From Paenibacillus sedimenti (GTDB lineage Bacteria; Bacillota; Bacilli; Paenibacillales; NBRC-103111), in contig NZ_JACVVD010000002.1 in assembly GCF_014534655.1 (NCBI RefSeq), forward strand, positions 372,001 through 436,000: a stretch of 64,000 nucleotides of DNA, read 5' to 3'. Positions within the stretch are counted from its first letter, which is position 1. The number at the start of each line of letters is the position of its first letter. Of this stretch, positions 17,589-26,703 are shown piece by piece. Under the pieces are notes generated by a model, which made no database searches, was not told the origin of the DNA, and worked only from the letters and a program-made list of their open reading frames with translations. The translations under genes and the position numbers were made by a program.

Positions 17589-18359
17589 ATGAATGAACCT
17601 ACATTGAGCATTATTACGGTCTGCTATAACAGCGCGGCTACGATAAGAGATACGTTTGAAAGTGTTTTGGCGCAAAATTATGAAAACTATGAATACATCA
17701 TTGTAGATGGAGGGTCCACCGACCAAACCGTTCAAATTATTAAAGAGTATGAACCCAGGTTCAGAGGTAAAATGAAATGGAAGTCAGAAAGAGATCAAGG
17801 GCTGTATGATGCGATGAATAAAGGCATACGTCAATCCAATGGCAAATTTATAGGAATTATCAACAGTGACGACTGGTACGAAAACGGCGTTTTTGATTCT
17901 GTCGATCAACATATTGAAGATCATCCGGAGATTGATTTATTTTATGGCATCATCCGAATCGTGAAGGACGGCAAGGAGTATATGATAAGGCGAAATAATT
18001 ACGAGTTTATATCCGATTTCAGCGGCATGATTCAGCACCCTACGTGTTTTGTAAAAAGGGAGGTTTATGAAAAATACGGTTCGTTTGATACCCGGTACCG
18101 GATATCGGCCGACATCGATTTCGTTCTTCGAATTCTTCATAAAGGAATCAGGTATCATGCGATAGATAAAATAATAACCAATTTTCGTGTCGGCGGTGCT
18201 TCGGATCAACATAGCAATGCCAAAGAAATTTTAGACATTAAATATAAAAATGGCGTGATCACCAAGAATCAGCTTGTGATGTTGAGCTATAAGCAGAGAA
18301 TCAAGGCTATATTATCAAGTGCCAGGAATGCGTTGAAAAGGAAGTTGGCATCTAATTAA
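17589..18359 (+). CDS. Glycosyltransferase family 2
   Basis: 256 residues. GT-A fold with LSIITVCYNSAATIRDTFESVLAQ at the N terminus, DGGSTDQT for nucleotide binding, a metal-binding NSDDWY motif, and SADIDFVLRI later. It resembles WcaA/WcaE-like transferases that add one sugar to a lipid-linked unit. The ATG is the base after the flippase stop and GAAGGTG lies upstream, so the two are coupled. Donor and acceptor cannot be read from the sequence. Confidence 0.9.
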   Translation: MNEPTLSIITVCYNSAATIRDTFESVLAQNYENYEYIIVDGGSTDQTVQIIKEYEPRFRGKMKWKSERDQGLYDAMNKGIRQSNGKFIGIINSDDWYENGVFDSVDQHIEDHPEIDLFYGIIRIVKDGKEYMIRRNNYEFISDFSGMIQHPTCFVKREVYEKYGSFDTRYRISADIDFVLRILHKGIRYHAIDKIITNFRVGGASDQHSNAKEILDIKYKNGVITKNQLVMLSYKQRIKAILSSARNALKRKLASN

Positions 18360-18433
18360 TTGGCTATTTTACCTGTATTTGTTAGGTGAAATTGGATAAT
18401 GACACGCATTGACAAAATTTTTTTGAAAAATAC

Positions 18434-18479
18434 GATACAAAACGGATAGTTGTGTGCTATAATTGATACATAACGTATC
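18434..18479 (+). promoter_or_regulatory. Promoter of lasso operon 2 with two GATACA operators
   Basis: TATAAT (18458-18463) sits between an imperfect site GATACAAAACGGATA (18434-18448) and a near-perfect site GATACATAACGTATC (18465-18479). No clear -35 lies at 17 bases. The layout is close to that of the cysC promoter and supports joint control. Confidence 0.7.
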
Positions 18480-18506
18480 GAGTAATAAATTCTAGGGGGA
18501 AGCAGC

Positions 18507-19739
18507 TTGATCGACGCACAAGGCAATAACCTCATATTTTTATTGTGTGCCCCACGTAGCGGAAGCTCGCTTGCGACGGTTATGCTGCAGAATCATAGCA
18601 AAGTATTCGCAACGCAAGAGATGTGGTACTTGATGAGCTTGTACGATCTCAAGAACAATCCTTTACGACCTTATGGCGGCATGGGAATCATCAAGCAGTT
18701 CTATAATGCGATCGTTCCCAATGAGGTGTTTGAGCAAGCGTGCCGATCATTCTCCTTACAAATTTATAACGGTTTGCTGCAAGGCAGCGGCGCAGATCTG
18801 GTAGTGGATAAATCACCGCGCTACTATTACATCTTGGAGTTCCTCGATAAGCTGTTCCCGCAATCCAAGCGGATATGGCTCATCCGTAATCCGTTCAGCA
18901 TCTTATCCTCTTATAAGAAAGTATATGCTGACAGTCATGAAGGCTTCAATCTTGCCGATGAATTGTACAATCCGCAATTCAATATCAAGATGACGGATCT
19001 GACAGCAGGAATGTTTAGATACTATGATTATTTTTCGGAGTCGCACCCTTTGGCCTATCGTCTTTTTTACGAACAGATGGTTTCTAAGCCGGAGGAAGAG
19101 ATGCACAAGCTGTGCACCTTTTTGGGTATATCCTACGAGCAAGGAATTGAGAAGTATGGCAACCCGGTCAATTCCGTTAAATCGGATATGTTTTACAGCA
19201 TGGGGGTAGGGGATCCGTTACTAGCGAACCATACCGAACCTCATTTGAACTCTATACATAACTGGAAAGAAGTTTTACAGAAAAATGAAGTTGAAATGTA
19301 CGGCCGCGTTCTAGGCGCAAGATTGTTCCATCAGCTTGGCTATAGCGAACAATTGGCGGAAGCGGAAAAATGGGTAGGCGTGAAGTTCGACGATGAGCCT
19401 GATCAGGAGCTTTTGCAGCTGCGAACTACGCAATTGGCAGAAGTAACCGGATGCAAGTGGCAGGCCAAGTATCGGATGCAGTCCGAAAAGGCGGGTATAC
19501 AAACAGAACCGGATGTGATTCATAACGCTTCGGTGGATTCTCAAGTATTTCAGCTTCAGACGACACTTCGAGCGCTTGAAATGAGGCTGGAGAACAGCTA
19601 CTTGGAGCAGAAGCGGCTTCGAAAGCAATTGGATACGATCCGGAATAAGGTAAACCTGGTTAAATCGCTGATTCCTTTCGGTCATCGCATTACACATTGG
19701 GCATCGGATCACTTGATTCATCGCAGGAGGAAACCATGA
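18507..19739 (+). CDS. PAPS-dependent sulfotransferase, first gene of lasso operon 2
   Basis: 410 residues from a TTG with AGGGGGAAG upstream. The phosphosulfate-binding loop is LLCAPRSGSSLATVML (about 12-27). A 3'-phosphate-binding motif RNPFSILSSYKK follows IWLI, as in the Sulfotransferase_3 family. The C-terminal 110 residues are charged, coiled-coil-like (ALEMRLENSYLEQKRLRKQL) and end in a basic tail. Its TGA overlaps the cyclase ATG (ATGA), so it is translated with the lasso enzymes. I infer that it sulfates the lasso peptide, perhaps Tyr19 of the core. An EPS substrate is the main alternative, because flippase and GT genes lie upstream. Confidence 0.88.
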   Translation: MIDAQGNNLIFLLCAPRSGSSLATVMLQNHSKVFATQEMWYLMSLYDLKNNPLRPYGGMGIIKQFYNAIVPNEVFEQACRSFSLQIYNGLLQGSGADLVVDKSPRYYYILEFLDKLFPQSKRIWLIRNPFSILSSYKKVYADSHEGFNLADELYNPQFNIKMTDLTAGMFRYYDYFSESHPLAYRLFYEQMVSKPEEEMHKLCTFLGISYEQGIEKYGNPVNSVKSDMFYSMGVGDPLLANHTEPHLNSIHNWKEVLQKNEVEMYGRVLGARLFHQLGYSEQLAEAEKWVGVKFDDEPDQELLQLRTTQLAEVTGCKWQAKYRMQSEKAGIQTEPDVIHNASVDSQVFQLQTTLRALEMRLENSYLEQKRLRKQLDTIRNKVNLVKSLIPFGHRITHWASDHLIHRRRKP

Positions 19740-21703
19740 GCGCCATAACGGGTATTTATAATTTTGATGATGCTCCGGTATCTTTGGAAGAAAGCCAATC
19801 GTTAATGAACGCCTTGCAACGTTATTCCGCTGATGCGACAGATACGTGGCAAGAGGGTTCCGTCTTTCTTGGCTGTCATGCCAAGTGGATCACACCCGAA
19901 TCCGTTCATGAACGGCTGCCTCATTATGATAGCGAGCAACGGCTCGCCATTACTGCCGATGCCATTATCGATAACCGCACAGAATTATTCGGTAAATTGC
20001 AGGTGGAATCCCACTTAAGGGGTACCATCACGGATAGCGAGCTTATTGTGCTTGCATACCGGAAATGGGGCGTTGATGCGCCGAAGTATATCATAGGGGA
20101 TTATGCTTTCGTTATCTGGGATGTGAAGAACAGACAGCTGTTTGCAGCCAGAGACATCTCCGGCAATCGAACGTTTTATTATCATTATCGCCATCGACAA
20201 TTTGCTTTCAGTACAGCTGTTTTCCCTCTATTGACATTGCCGAGTGTGAAGAAAGAGCTTAACGAACTTTGGCTTGCTGAATTTCTTGGCATATCCGGCA
20301 CATATGAGTCTGTTGATATTCATTCAACCCCTTATCAACAGGTAGAACAACTCCCCCCTGCGCATACACTGATCATTAGTAACGGGAAACTGGCACTAAC
20401 CAGATATGCGAATATATCGGATGTAGAGCCTCTGCATCTGAAATCCAATGCAGATTATGAGGAAGCGTTCCAAGAAGTTTTCCAGGAGGCCGTGAATGTA
20501 CGGCTTCGTACGCACAAGCAGGTCGGCGCTGCTTTAAGTGGCGGACTGGACTCCGGCGCGGTCGCCAGCTTTGCGGTCAAGACGCTGCAGCAGCAAGGGA
20601 AACAGCTGCATGCTTACAGCTACGTGCCTGTAGGCGATTTTGAGGATTGGACCTCTAAAACGCTCATCGCCAATGAGCGGCCCTATATCCAATCGACTGT
20701 GAGGCATGTCGGCAATATCCGGGAGAATTATCTGGATTTTGCAGGCACGAGCCCTTATTCCGAAGTGGATGAGCTGCTTCAAACGCTGGAAGTTCCTTAT
20801 AAGTACTTTGAGAACTCTTTCTGGATTAAAGGGTTATATGAACAGGCTGAACGAGATCAAGCCGGTGTATTGCTTACCGGGGCAAGAGGGAACTTCACGA
20901 TTTCATGGGGTCCGGCCATGGATTACTACGCGAAGCTGCTTAAGTATCTGAAGCTTGGCAAATTTTACAAGGAAATCCAGATGTACAGCGGTTTGACTGG
21001 AGTCGACAAGTCCCGCCTCATCCGGGTTGCCGGCAAGAAGGCGTTTCCCTTCATGGTAAGAGGTTCTTACGGGGACGTTCAGGTTAAGCTGCCTGAACAC
21101 GTCAATCCGGATTTTGCCAAGCGAACGGATCTTTTGAATAGAATGCCTGCCGAAGACAATGAGATGCTGGGAAAACTGGCGGATGCCGTAGAAGTAAGAA
21201 AAGAGAGATTCAGCAATCTCTCCATCGCCAACAAAAACGGCGCACTGGCTACCAAAATGTCCCTTCGCTACGGATTATGGGAAAGGGATGCGACAAACGA
21301 TCCGAGAGTCGTACGCTTCTGTTTATCCGTGCCGATCGAGCAATACGTCCAGAATGGCCAAGATCGTTCGTTAGTGCGGCGTGCCACGCTGAACTATTTG
21401 CCGGACGACGTCCGGCTGAATCAGCGGAAGCGCGGCGTGCAGCCTGCAGACTGGGTTCATCGTATGCTGCCCAAGTGGTCTTTCTTTATCTCGGAGCTGC
21501 AAGCGCTCTGCAAAGATGATTACGTGGCTGAATATCTGAATGCCCGAGAGATTCAGCAAGCGATCGCGGAAATTGGCGTGCCCAAGGCCGATCAAGCCTT
21601 TAATCCGCGGGTCAAAATGCTGATGCACAGCTATATCGTTTCCCGTTTCCTTCATGATTTTCACCAACAGGAAGCGAATATACATAATTACCAATTAACT
21701 TGA
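19736..21703 (+). CDS. Lasso peptide cyclase C, asparagine-synthetase-like, cluster 2
   Basis: 655 residues from the ATG at 19736 (CAGGAGG 6 bases upstream). It starts MSAITGIYNF: the nucleophilic Cys of class II glutaminases is Ser here, so glutamine hydrolysis is lost, as is usual for lasso cyclases. A GATase-like domain fills about 1-210; the synthetase domain has the ATP pyrophosphatase loop ALSGGLDSGAVASFA (about 264-278). It adenylates core Asp9 and joins it to the alpha-amine of core residue 1. It overlaps the sulfotransferase gene by 4 bases, and the precursor follows 15 bases after its stop. Confidence 0.92.
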   Translation: MSAITGIYNFDDAPVSLEESQSLMNALQRYSADATDTWQEGSVFLGCHAKWITPESVHERLPHYDSEQRLAITADAIIDNRTELFGKLQVESHLRGTITDSELIVLAYRKWGVDAPKYIIGDYAFVIWDVKNRQLFAARDISGNRTFYYHYRHRQFAFSTAVFPLLTLPSVKKELNELWLAEFLGISGTYESVDIHSTPYQQVEQLPPAHTLIISNGKLALTRYANISDVEPLHLKSNADYEEAFQEVFQEAVNVRLRTHKQVGAALSGGLDSGAVASFAVKTLQQQGKQLHAYSYVPVGDFEDWTSKTLIANERPYIQSTVRHVGNIRENYLDFAGTSPYSEVDELLQTLEVPYKYFENSFWIKGLYEQAERDQAGVLLTGARGNFTISWGPAMDYYAKLLKYLKLGKFYKEIQMYSGLTGVDKSRLIRVAGKKAFPFMVRGSYGDVQVKLPEHVNPDFAKRTDLLNRMPAEDNEMLGKLADAVEVRKERFSNLSIANKNGALATKMSLRYGLWERDATNDPRVVRFCLSVPIEQYVQNGQDRSLVRRATLNYLPDDVRLNQRKRGVQPADWVHRMLPKWSFFISELQALCKDDYVAEYLNAREIQQAIAEIGVPKADQAFNPRVKMLMHSYIVSRFLHDFHQQEANIHNYQLT

Positions 21704-21718
21704 AAGGAGGTGAATACT

Positions 21719-21841
21719 ATGGAAAAGAAAGAATGGCAACAACCATCTTTGGAAGTATTGGAAGTTAGCATGACTGCTGCTGGCGCCGGTACTAAAACAG
21801 TTGACTGGGTTTCTCCTCACGACGCTGACCTTTACAGCTAA
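21719..21841 (+). CDS. Lasso peptide precursor A, cluster 2 (40 aa)
   Basis: AAAGGAGGTG precedes the ATG. The leader MEKKEWQQPSLEVLEVSMTA shares the WQQPxLEVL recognition element with precursor 1 and has Thr at -2. The predicted core is AGAGTKTVDWVSPHDADLYS, 20 residues: Ala1 to Asp9 forms the ring, close to the paeninodin ring AGPGTSTPD. The C-terminal Ser20 is the expected site for the adjacent kinase. Tyr19 follows Asp15 and Asp17, an acidic setting like that of sulfated tyrosines. Leader and ring are seen directly in the sequence; the modifications are inferred from the enzymes around it. Confidence 0.93.
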   Translation: MEKKEWQQPSLEVLEVSMTAAGAGTKTVDWVSPHDADLYS

Positions 21842-21875
21842 TTCTTTATGATCTCGTACTTAACCATGCAAGTCG

Positions 21876-21978
21876 TTTCATGCTTCGGGAAGAATAAACC
21901 TCTGTTTATTCTTTTCCGAACCATGAAAATGAAGCGGCGCTGTCCTGTCGAAAGACGGCGACAGTCGTTTCTGTTTTT
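21876..21978 (+). terminator. Tandem hairpins between lasso precursor and kinase, cluster 2
   Basis: A long imperfect hairpin (21876-21928) has TTTCATG with CATGAAA outside and AGAATAAAC with GTTTATTCT inside around a CTCT loop. A second (21940-21964) has CTGTC with GACAG and an inner GTC-GAAA-GAC, followed by a T-rich run. As in cluster 1, these probably lower read-through into the enzyme genes. Confidence 0.65.
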
Positions 21979-22003
21979 AGGGGAAGGGGGAAGTATAAAG
22001 CAT

Positions 22004-22927
22004 ATGAAAGTATTGTATAGGGCATTTGGAATACGAATCAGCTCGACGATTCCACTTCCGGAATTGCCTCTTGATCATTCGATCAACGATAACGTCGATG
22101 TGACGGTTGATACAGGGGATCTCGCTTCACTATGGAATGAGATGGTGACTGGCGAGGATAATTTTGTCGCTAGAGAGGATACGTTTATTTTTAAAATAGC
22201 GGATACGGCCACATTTTGTATCCAAGGCGGCAGTAGAATCGTTGTTTCTTCGATTCCAGGCGCTGATGCTGATAAAATCCGCCTCTTCGTGCTGGGGACT
22301 TGCATGGGCGTTATCCTCATGCAGAGAAGAGTGCTGCCCTTGCACGGCAGTGCCATCGTGATTGACGGCAGAGCTTATGCGATTATCGGCGAGTCGGGAG
22401 CAGGTAAATCGACACTTGCTGCTGCTTTCCTCCATCGCGGTTGTCAGCTTCTTACGGATGATGTAATTGCTGTCTCCATAGATCCGGACTCCGGTCAGCC
22501 GATGGTTCATCCCGCTTATCCGCAGCAAAAGCTATGGCAGGAAAGCATAGACCGACTTGGCTTGCAGTCTGACGGCTTTCGTCCCATTTTCGAGAGAGAA
22601 ACCAAGTATGCAGTGCCTGTAGCCTCCGAATTCTCCCAAGAGGCTATACCTCTTGCCGGCGTGTTCGAATTGGTGAAATCCCAAGACGAAGAGGTCGCCT
22701 TGCATAAGTTTTCGAGACTCGAGCAATTGCATGTCTTTATGAAACATACATATCGTTCTTCGTTGATTCCGCAGTTAGGCTTGGAGCAATGGCTCTTTTC
22801 CTTTGTTACAAGCATGGCCAGCCAGGTAGATACCTATCGGTTAACTCGGCCTATCAACGGATTTACAGCACAGGATTTGGCGGTACAAATTGGGCAAATA
22901 GCGGATAAAGGGGTGTGCGTATCTTAA
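22004..22927 (+). CDS. HPr-kinase-like lasso peptide kinase (PadeK type), cluster 2
   Basis: 307 residues from the ATG at 22004. The frame is open further upstream, but the paralogue alignment starts here (KVLYRAFGIRI). P-loop GESGAGKSTLAAAFL and LLTDDVIAV are both conserved with the cluster 1 kinase, as are HPAYPQQKLWQ and the C-terminal layout. It is expected to phosphorylate Ser at the precursor C terminus. The ribosome binding site (AAGGGGG) is about 13 bases away, longer than usual. The B1 start overlaps its stop (TAATG). Confidence 0.88.
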   Translation: MKVLYRAFGIRISSTIPLPELPLDHSINDNVDVTVDTGDLASLWNEMVTGEDNFVAREDTFIFKIADTATFCIQGGSRIVVSSIPGADADKIRLFVLGTCMGVILMQRRVLPLHGSAIVIDGRAYAIIGESGAGKSTLAAAFLHRGCQLLTDDVIAVSIDPDSGQPMVHPAYPQQKLWQESIDRLGLQSDGFRPIFERETKYAVPVASEFSQEAIPLAGVFELVKSQDEEVALHKFSRLEQLHVFMKHTYRSSLIPQLGLEQWLFSFVTSMASQVDTYRLTRPINGFTAQDLAVQIGQIADKGVCVS

Positions 22928-23223
22928 TGTCTATTTTACAAATAGCTTCGAATCAACGTATTGCTCAGAACGAAGGGAATCTGGTCAGCAACATGGATGG
23001 AGAAAAAGTCATGTTGAGCATCAAGTCGGGAAAGTATTACAATCTTGGCAGCACAGGCGGGCGGATATGGGAACTCATTGAGACGCCTGCTACGCTTCAA
23101 CAAATTGTTGAGACTTTGTCAGCGGAATATGAAATTGAGGCTTCGGTATGCGAGGAGCAAGTACGAACCTTTTTAACATCCTTATCGAAAGAGGGACTTA
23201 TCCAGATCAGAGAGGAACTGTGA
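22927..23223 (+). CDS. Lasso leader-binding protein B1 (PqqD-like RRE)
   Basis: 98 residues. A PqqD-type RiPP recognition element: GNLVSNMDGEKVMLSIKSGKYYNLGSTGGRIWELIETP, followed by the helical LSAEYEI..VCEEQVRTFLTSL. It binds the leader (the WQQPxLEVL segment) and presents the precursor to B2. The start is the ATG overlapping the kinase stop; a GTG at 22915 is in frame but badly placed relative to AAAGGGG. It is the only RRE gene in the window, so it may also serve precursor 1. Confidence 0.92.
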   Translation: MSILQIASNQRIAQNEGNLVSNMDGEKVMLSIKSGKYYNLGSTGGRIWELIETPATLQQIVETLSAEYEIEASVCEEQVRTFLTSLSKEGLIQIREEL

Positions 23224-23226
23224 GCA

Positions 23227-23685
23227 ATGTGGAAAAAGGTAAGGACATTGCTGAGGCTCCATCCAAGGATGATACTGCTTCTATTTGAGGCTCTGTTTTA
23301 TTTGGCATGGGCGCGCATATTGAAATCAGTCCCGTTCGCCAAGGTTGCTCCGTCGCTGGGCAATCGCCGTGAGGAGACTCCGCATACGGGGAATCAGCCT
23401 AATGAAACGTTAATTAAAGATATCTCTAAAGCTGTCCGCATGATGAGCCGCAACACCATATGGGAGAGCAAGTGCCTGGTGCAAGCCATCGCGGGAATGA
23501 AAATGCTGGAAAGACGCAAAATTGAAAGTACGCTTTACTTGGGAACGGCTAGAGATACCAATGGCAAAATGATTGCCCATGCTTGGTTGAGAAGCGGTTC
23601 CATTTACATTTCAGGAGCAGAAACGATGGACAAATTCACTGTCGTTGAAGTTTTCGGCAAGCGGATTCAGCGATTAGAGAGTTGA
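23227..23685 (+). CDS. Lasso leader peptidase B2 (transglutaminase-like)
   Basis: 152 residues. The N-terminal part has a hydrophobic helix; the protease core has the active-site Cys in WESKCLVQAIAGMKML (about residue 86) and His in MIAHAWLR (near 119), as in B2 proteins of the transglutaminase/bacteriocin-processing fold. It cuts the leader after the Thr(-2)-x pair. The start is 3 bases after the B1 stop. Length is normal for split B2 proteins. Confidence 0.9.
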   Translation: MWKKVRTLLRLHPRMILLLFEALFYLAWARILKSVPFAKVAPSLGNRREETPHTGNQPNETLIKDISKAVRMMSRNTIWESKCLVQAIAGMKMLERRKIESTLYLGTARDTNGKMIAHAWLRSGSIYISGAETMDKFTVVEVFGKRIQRLES

Positions 23686-23697
23686 GGGGAACAAGGA

Positions 23698-24873
23698 ATG
23701 GGGAACGTATACGCGCTTGATACAAGTAAGTGTCCAAAGGAATTAGAAGAGATCCTAGCGATCTTGCGGGTGCAAGGGAGCAGTCCGCCTGTTCAGACGG
23801 ATGGTTCCGATATAGACTGGAAGCACTTTTTCCAACTTGCCAAGCATCATCGAGTATATCCGACCCTATACGCCAGGCTGAACAAGCTTGAAAGTGGGCG
23901 GATACCTGCGTCTGTCCTGCAGGCTCTGAGAGCTCAATACAACAAGAACATGTTCCAAATGCTGCATTTGAGCGCAGAGATGGAGCGTGTTTGCAGTTCC
24001 ATGGATAAGCAGCAAATTCGGACTTTAACGCTGAAAGGGCCGGTGCTGGCCCAAGAATTGTACGGCGACCTTTCCCTCAGGACGTCCAAAGATCTGGACA
24101 TTCTTGTGCATATCAGAGAAGTCGAGCAAGCGGAACTAGTGCTTGAGGAGCTTGGCTATGTTATTCAAGATAATCCGGTTCGCGTTCTGGATTGGAAATG
24201 GAAGTTCTATCACATCGCTTATTATCATCCGCAGAAGCAGGTCGAAATCGAGCTTCATTGGAGCCTAAACCCGGATATGGCCAAAGAAGAACCGCAATTT
24301 GAAGAACTTTGGGCAAGGCGAAGAGTCAGCTCGCTCGGCAGCGGTACGGTCTTTTATTTGGGCAGTGAGGACTTATTTTTTTATCTTGTTTCTCATGGGT
24401 CCAGGCATGGCTGGTTCAGACTGCGTTGGCTCGAGGATATCGACAGGCTGGTCAGAAAAGGGATTGATGCCAAAGCGCTGCACGCGCTATTGAAACAATA
24501 CAAAAGCGTCCACTTGGGAGGGCAAGCGTTCATTCTCGCATCTCAGTTATTGGATACACCGTTAACCGAGGAGATGAGGAGTTTGTTTACCGGTCGCAGA
24601 TCGTTACAGCTAGCACAAAGCACGCTGCTTTTTATTTATACGATGGCTGTTCTCTGTCCGGATCCGCCGCCTGAATTGGCAAAGCCTTTTCGCTCTTACT
24701 TGTTGTCTCTGAAGAACCGAAAGCAAAAATGGACCTACTATTTGAACCGCATGTACCCAAGCTCGAAGGATGCCCTTATGTTGCCGTTGCCCAAGGCACT
24801 ACATTTTCTATACTTTCCATTACGCCCCTTCCTCTGGTGTTGGAGACAAATCAAGCAGCAATCATCGTTATAG
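23698..24873 (+). CDS. Nucleotidyltransferase-fold protein of lasso operon
   Basis: 391 residues of the NTP_transf_5-like family, often found in paeninodin-type lasso clusters. The motif TLKGPVLAQELYGDLSLRTSKDLDILVH (about 109-136) holds the two Asp residues (D-L-D) typical of the nucleotidyltransferase fold. Later IELHWSL and FYLGSEDLFFYLVSHGSRHGW are conserved-looking. Its role in lasso biosynthesis is not established; a tailoring or regulatory role is possible. It is preceded by GAGGGGAACAAGG and followed 11 bases later by the exporter. Confidence 0.8.
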   Translation: MGNVYALDTSKCPKELEEILAILRVQGSSPPVQTDGSDIDWKHFFQLAKHHRVYPTLYARLNKLESGRIPASVLQALRAQYNKNMFQMLHLSAEMERVCSSMDKQQIRTLTLKGPVLAQELYGDLSLRTSKDLDILVHIREVEQAELVLEELGYVIQDNPVRVLDWKWKFYHIAYYHPQKQVEIELHWSLNPDMAKEEPQFEELWARRRVSSLGSGTVFYLGSEDLFFYLVSHGSRHGWFRLRWLEDIDRLVRKGIDAKALHALLKQYKSVHLGGQAFILASQLLDTPLTEEMRSLFTGRRSLQLAQSTLLFIYTMAVLCPDPPPELAKPFRSYLLSLKNRKQKWTYYLNRMYPSSKDALMLPLPKALHFLYFPLRPFLWCWRQIKQQSSL

Positions 24874-24884
24874 GAGGGAATGTG

Positions 24885-26687
24885 ATGGGGGAGCTTCTTT
24901 TTTTTGTAAAAAAACTGTACGCAGTTACAGGGAAAAAGCTATTTTTGAATATCGGCAGTATGATCACGGTAAGTTTGTTAGACGGAATTAGCATTTATTT
25001 GCTAGTGCCCATGCTTGGGATAATCGGCTTCTTTCAGATCGATGCAGCGAAGAGTTTGCCTATTCCAGGTCTATCTCATTTGCTGCAGAATGTGCAAAGC
25101 ACATTAAATTTGCCGATTATTCTTGCAATGTATGTCCTCATCATTGCCGGCCAAGCCTTATTACAGAGAAGTCAGGCAATCCGCAGCTCGCAAATCCAGC
25201 AGCACTTTATCAGGCATTTGAGATTTGAAACGTATCGGGCGCTCATGCAGGCCAAATGGGACTTTTTCCTTGTGAAACGAAAGTCGGATTTCAGCCATAT
25301 TTTGACGACGGAGCTGGCCCGGGTCAACCAGGGAACCAATATGTTCATGCAGTTAATTACTTCTGCCATTTTTACGGCGATTCAGATTGGCCTAGCTTTT
25401 TGGCTGTCCGCCAAACTAACAAGCGTCATTCTGGTCAGCGGTATTGTTATATTCGTGGTTTTTCGAAAATACGTAAGGAAGGCCCAGTCGATAGGCGACC
25501 GGACGACGGAGCTTTCGCAAAGCTATTACGCAGGGATTACGGAACATTTTAACGGCATTAAAGATATTAAAAGCAATCGGCTCGAGCACATTCATTTAAC
25601 ATGGTTTCATGCTTTATGCAAGCAAATCGAGGATAACGTCACCCAGTTCATCAGGCTGAACTCAACGACACAATTCCTTAGCCGTATTACGGCAGCGGTA
25701 CTTATTGTCCTTTTTATTTATGTATCATTCGGGGTGTTTCATACACCTGCTGAGCAGATGATGGTGATCATTATCATTTTTGCCCGATTGTGGCCGCGCT
25801 TTAGTTCCATTCAATCAAGTTTGGAAACGATGGTATCGATGTTCCCGGCATTTAAATCCGTGATTCAACTTCAGCAAGAATGCAAGGACGCACAGGAATG
25901 GAGCGTGCAAAAGGATAGAGGCATCTCTCCCGCGATCCCGGTTGAGCATGGAATCGAATGCAGAGATGTCTGCTTTCGCTACAGCAATGACCAGCATTCC
26001 TATGCGCTTCATGATATAAATATTCATATTCCTGCAGGCGGTCTTACGGCCATTGTAGGCAGGTCAGGAGCTGGTAAAAGTACCTTGATCGATATCCTCA
26101 TGGGGCTCATGCAGCCGGAGAGCGGTCAAATGCTCATTGACGGTGTGCCGCTCACCCCCGATAAGTTTCTTCCTTTGAGAAGCTCGATTAGTTATGTATC
26201 GCAGGATCCGTTTCTGTTCCATATGAGCATTCGCGATAATTTGAAATTGGTGAACCCGGCAGCGAGCGAACAGGAAATGTGGGAAGCGTTGGAATTCTCG
26301 GCCTCCGCCGAGTTCGTGAGCAAGCTTCCGCAAGGACTGGATACGGTCGTTGGAGATCGGGGAGTGCGATTGTCCGGCGGCGAGCGTCAGCGAATTGTGC
26401 TGGCAAGAGCTATTCTCAGAAAGCCATCGATTCTCATACTTGACGAAGCGACAAGTGCGCTGGACGGTGAGAACGAATTGAAAGTTCAGCAGGCGATCGA
26501 TCGATTAAAAGGAAAAATGACCATAATCGTTATCGCACACCGGTTATCGACGATTCGTGGGGCCGATCAGGTCATTGTATTGGATAAGGGCGAATTGATT
26601 CAACAAGGAGGCTACCAACAGCTTTCGCAAGAAACGAGGGGGATATTCAGCAAACTGCTGGGTTATCAAATCGAAGCACGCGCCTAA
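24885..26687 (+). CDS. Lasso peptide ABC exporter D, cluster 2 (600 aa)
   Basis: The start is taken at ATG 24885 (AGGAGGGAA upstream), which gives exactly 600 residues like its paralogue at 1489-3291; a longer in-frame extension overlaps the previous gene and is unlikely. Membrane domain about 1-335, ATPase with GRSGAGKST, LSGGERQR, ILILDEATSALD and IVIAHRLST. There is no peptidase domain. It should export the mature peptide. The operon ends in the hairpin at 26712-26750. Confidence 0.92.
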   Translation: MGELLFFVKKLYAVTGKKLFLNIGSMITVSLLDGISIYLLVPMLGIIGFFQIDAAKSLPIPGLSHLLQNVQSTLNLPIILAMYVLIIAGQALLQRSQAIRSSQIQQHFIRHLRFETYRALMQAKWDFFLVKRKSDFSHILTTELARVNQGTNMFMQLITSAIFTAIQIGLAFWLSAKLTSVILVSGIVIFVVFRKYVRKAQSIGDRTTELSQSYYAGITEHFNGIKDIKSNRLEHIHLTWFHALCKQIEDNVTQFIRLNSTTQFLSRITAAVLIVLFIYVSFGVFHTPAEQMMVIIIIFARLWPRFSSIQSSLETMVSMFPAFKSVIQLQQECKDAQEWSVQKDRGISPAIPVEHGIECRDVCFRYSNDQHSYALHDINIHIPAGGLTAIVGRSGAGKSTLIDILMGLMQPESGQMLIDGVPLTPDKFLPLRSSISYVSQDPFLFHMSIRDNLKLVNPAASEQEMWEALEFSASAEFVSKLPQGLDTVVGDRGVRLSGGERQRIVLARAILRKPSILILDEATSALDGENELKVQQAIDRLKGKMTIIVIAHRLSTIRGADQVIVLDKGELIQQGGYQQLSQETRGIFSKLLGYQIEARA

Positions 26688-26703
26688 TGGAATGTGCCCC
26701 TGA

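Noticed and set aside
18409-18414. TTGACA as the -35 of the lasso operon 2 promoter
   Set aside because: The distance to TATAAT at 18458 is 43 bases, far too long.
22201-22240. GATACGG..ACATTTTGTATC as another operator
   Set aside because: It is within the kinase codons, the half-sites are separated by the wrong distance and the matching residues are conserved in the paralogue.
24729-24884. N-terminal extension of the cluster 2 exporter
   Set aside because: It overlaps the upstream gene by 145 bases, and the paralogue begins exactly at the position of ATG 24885.
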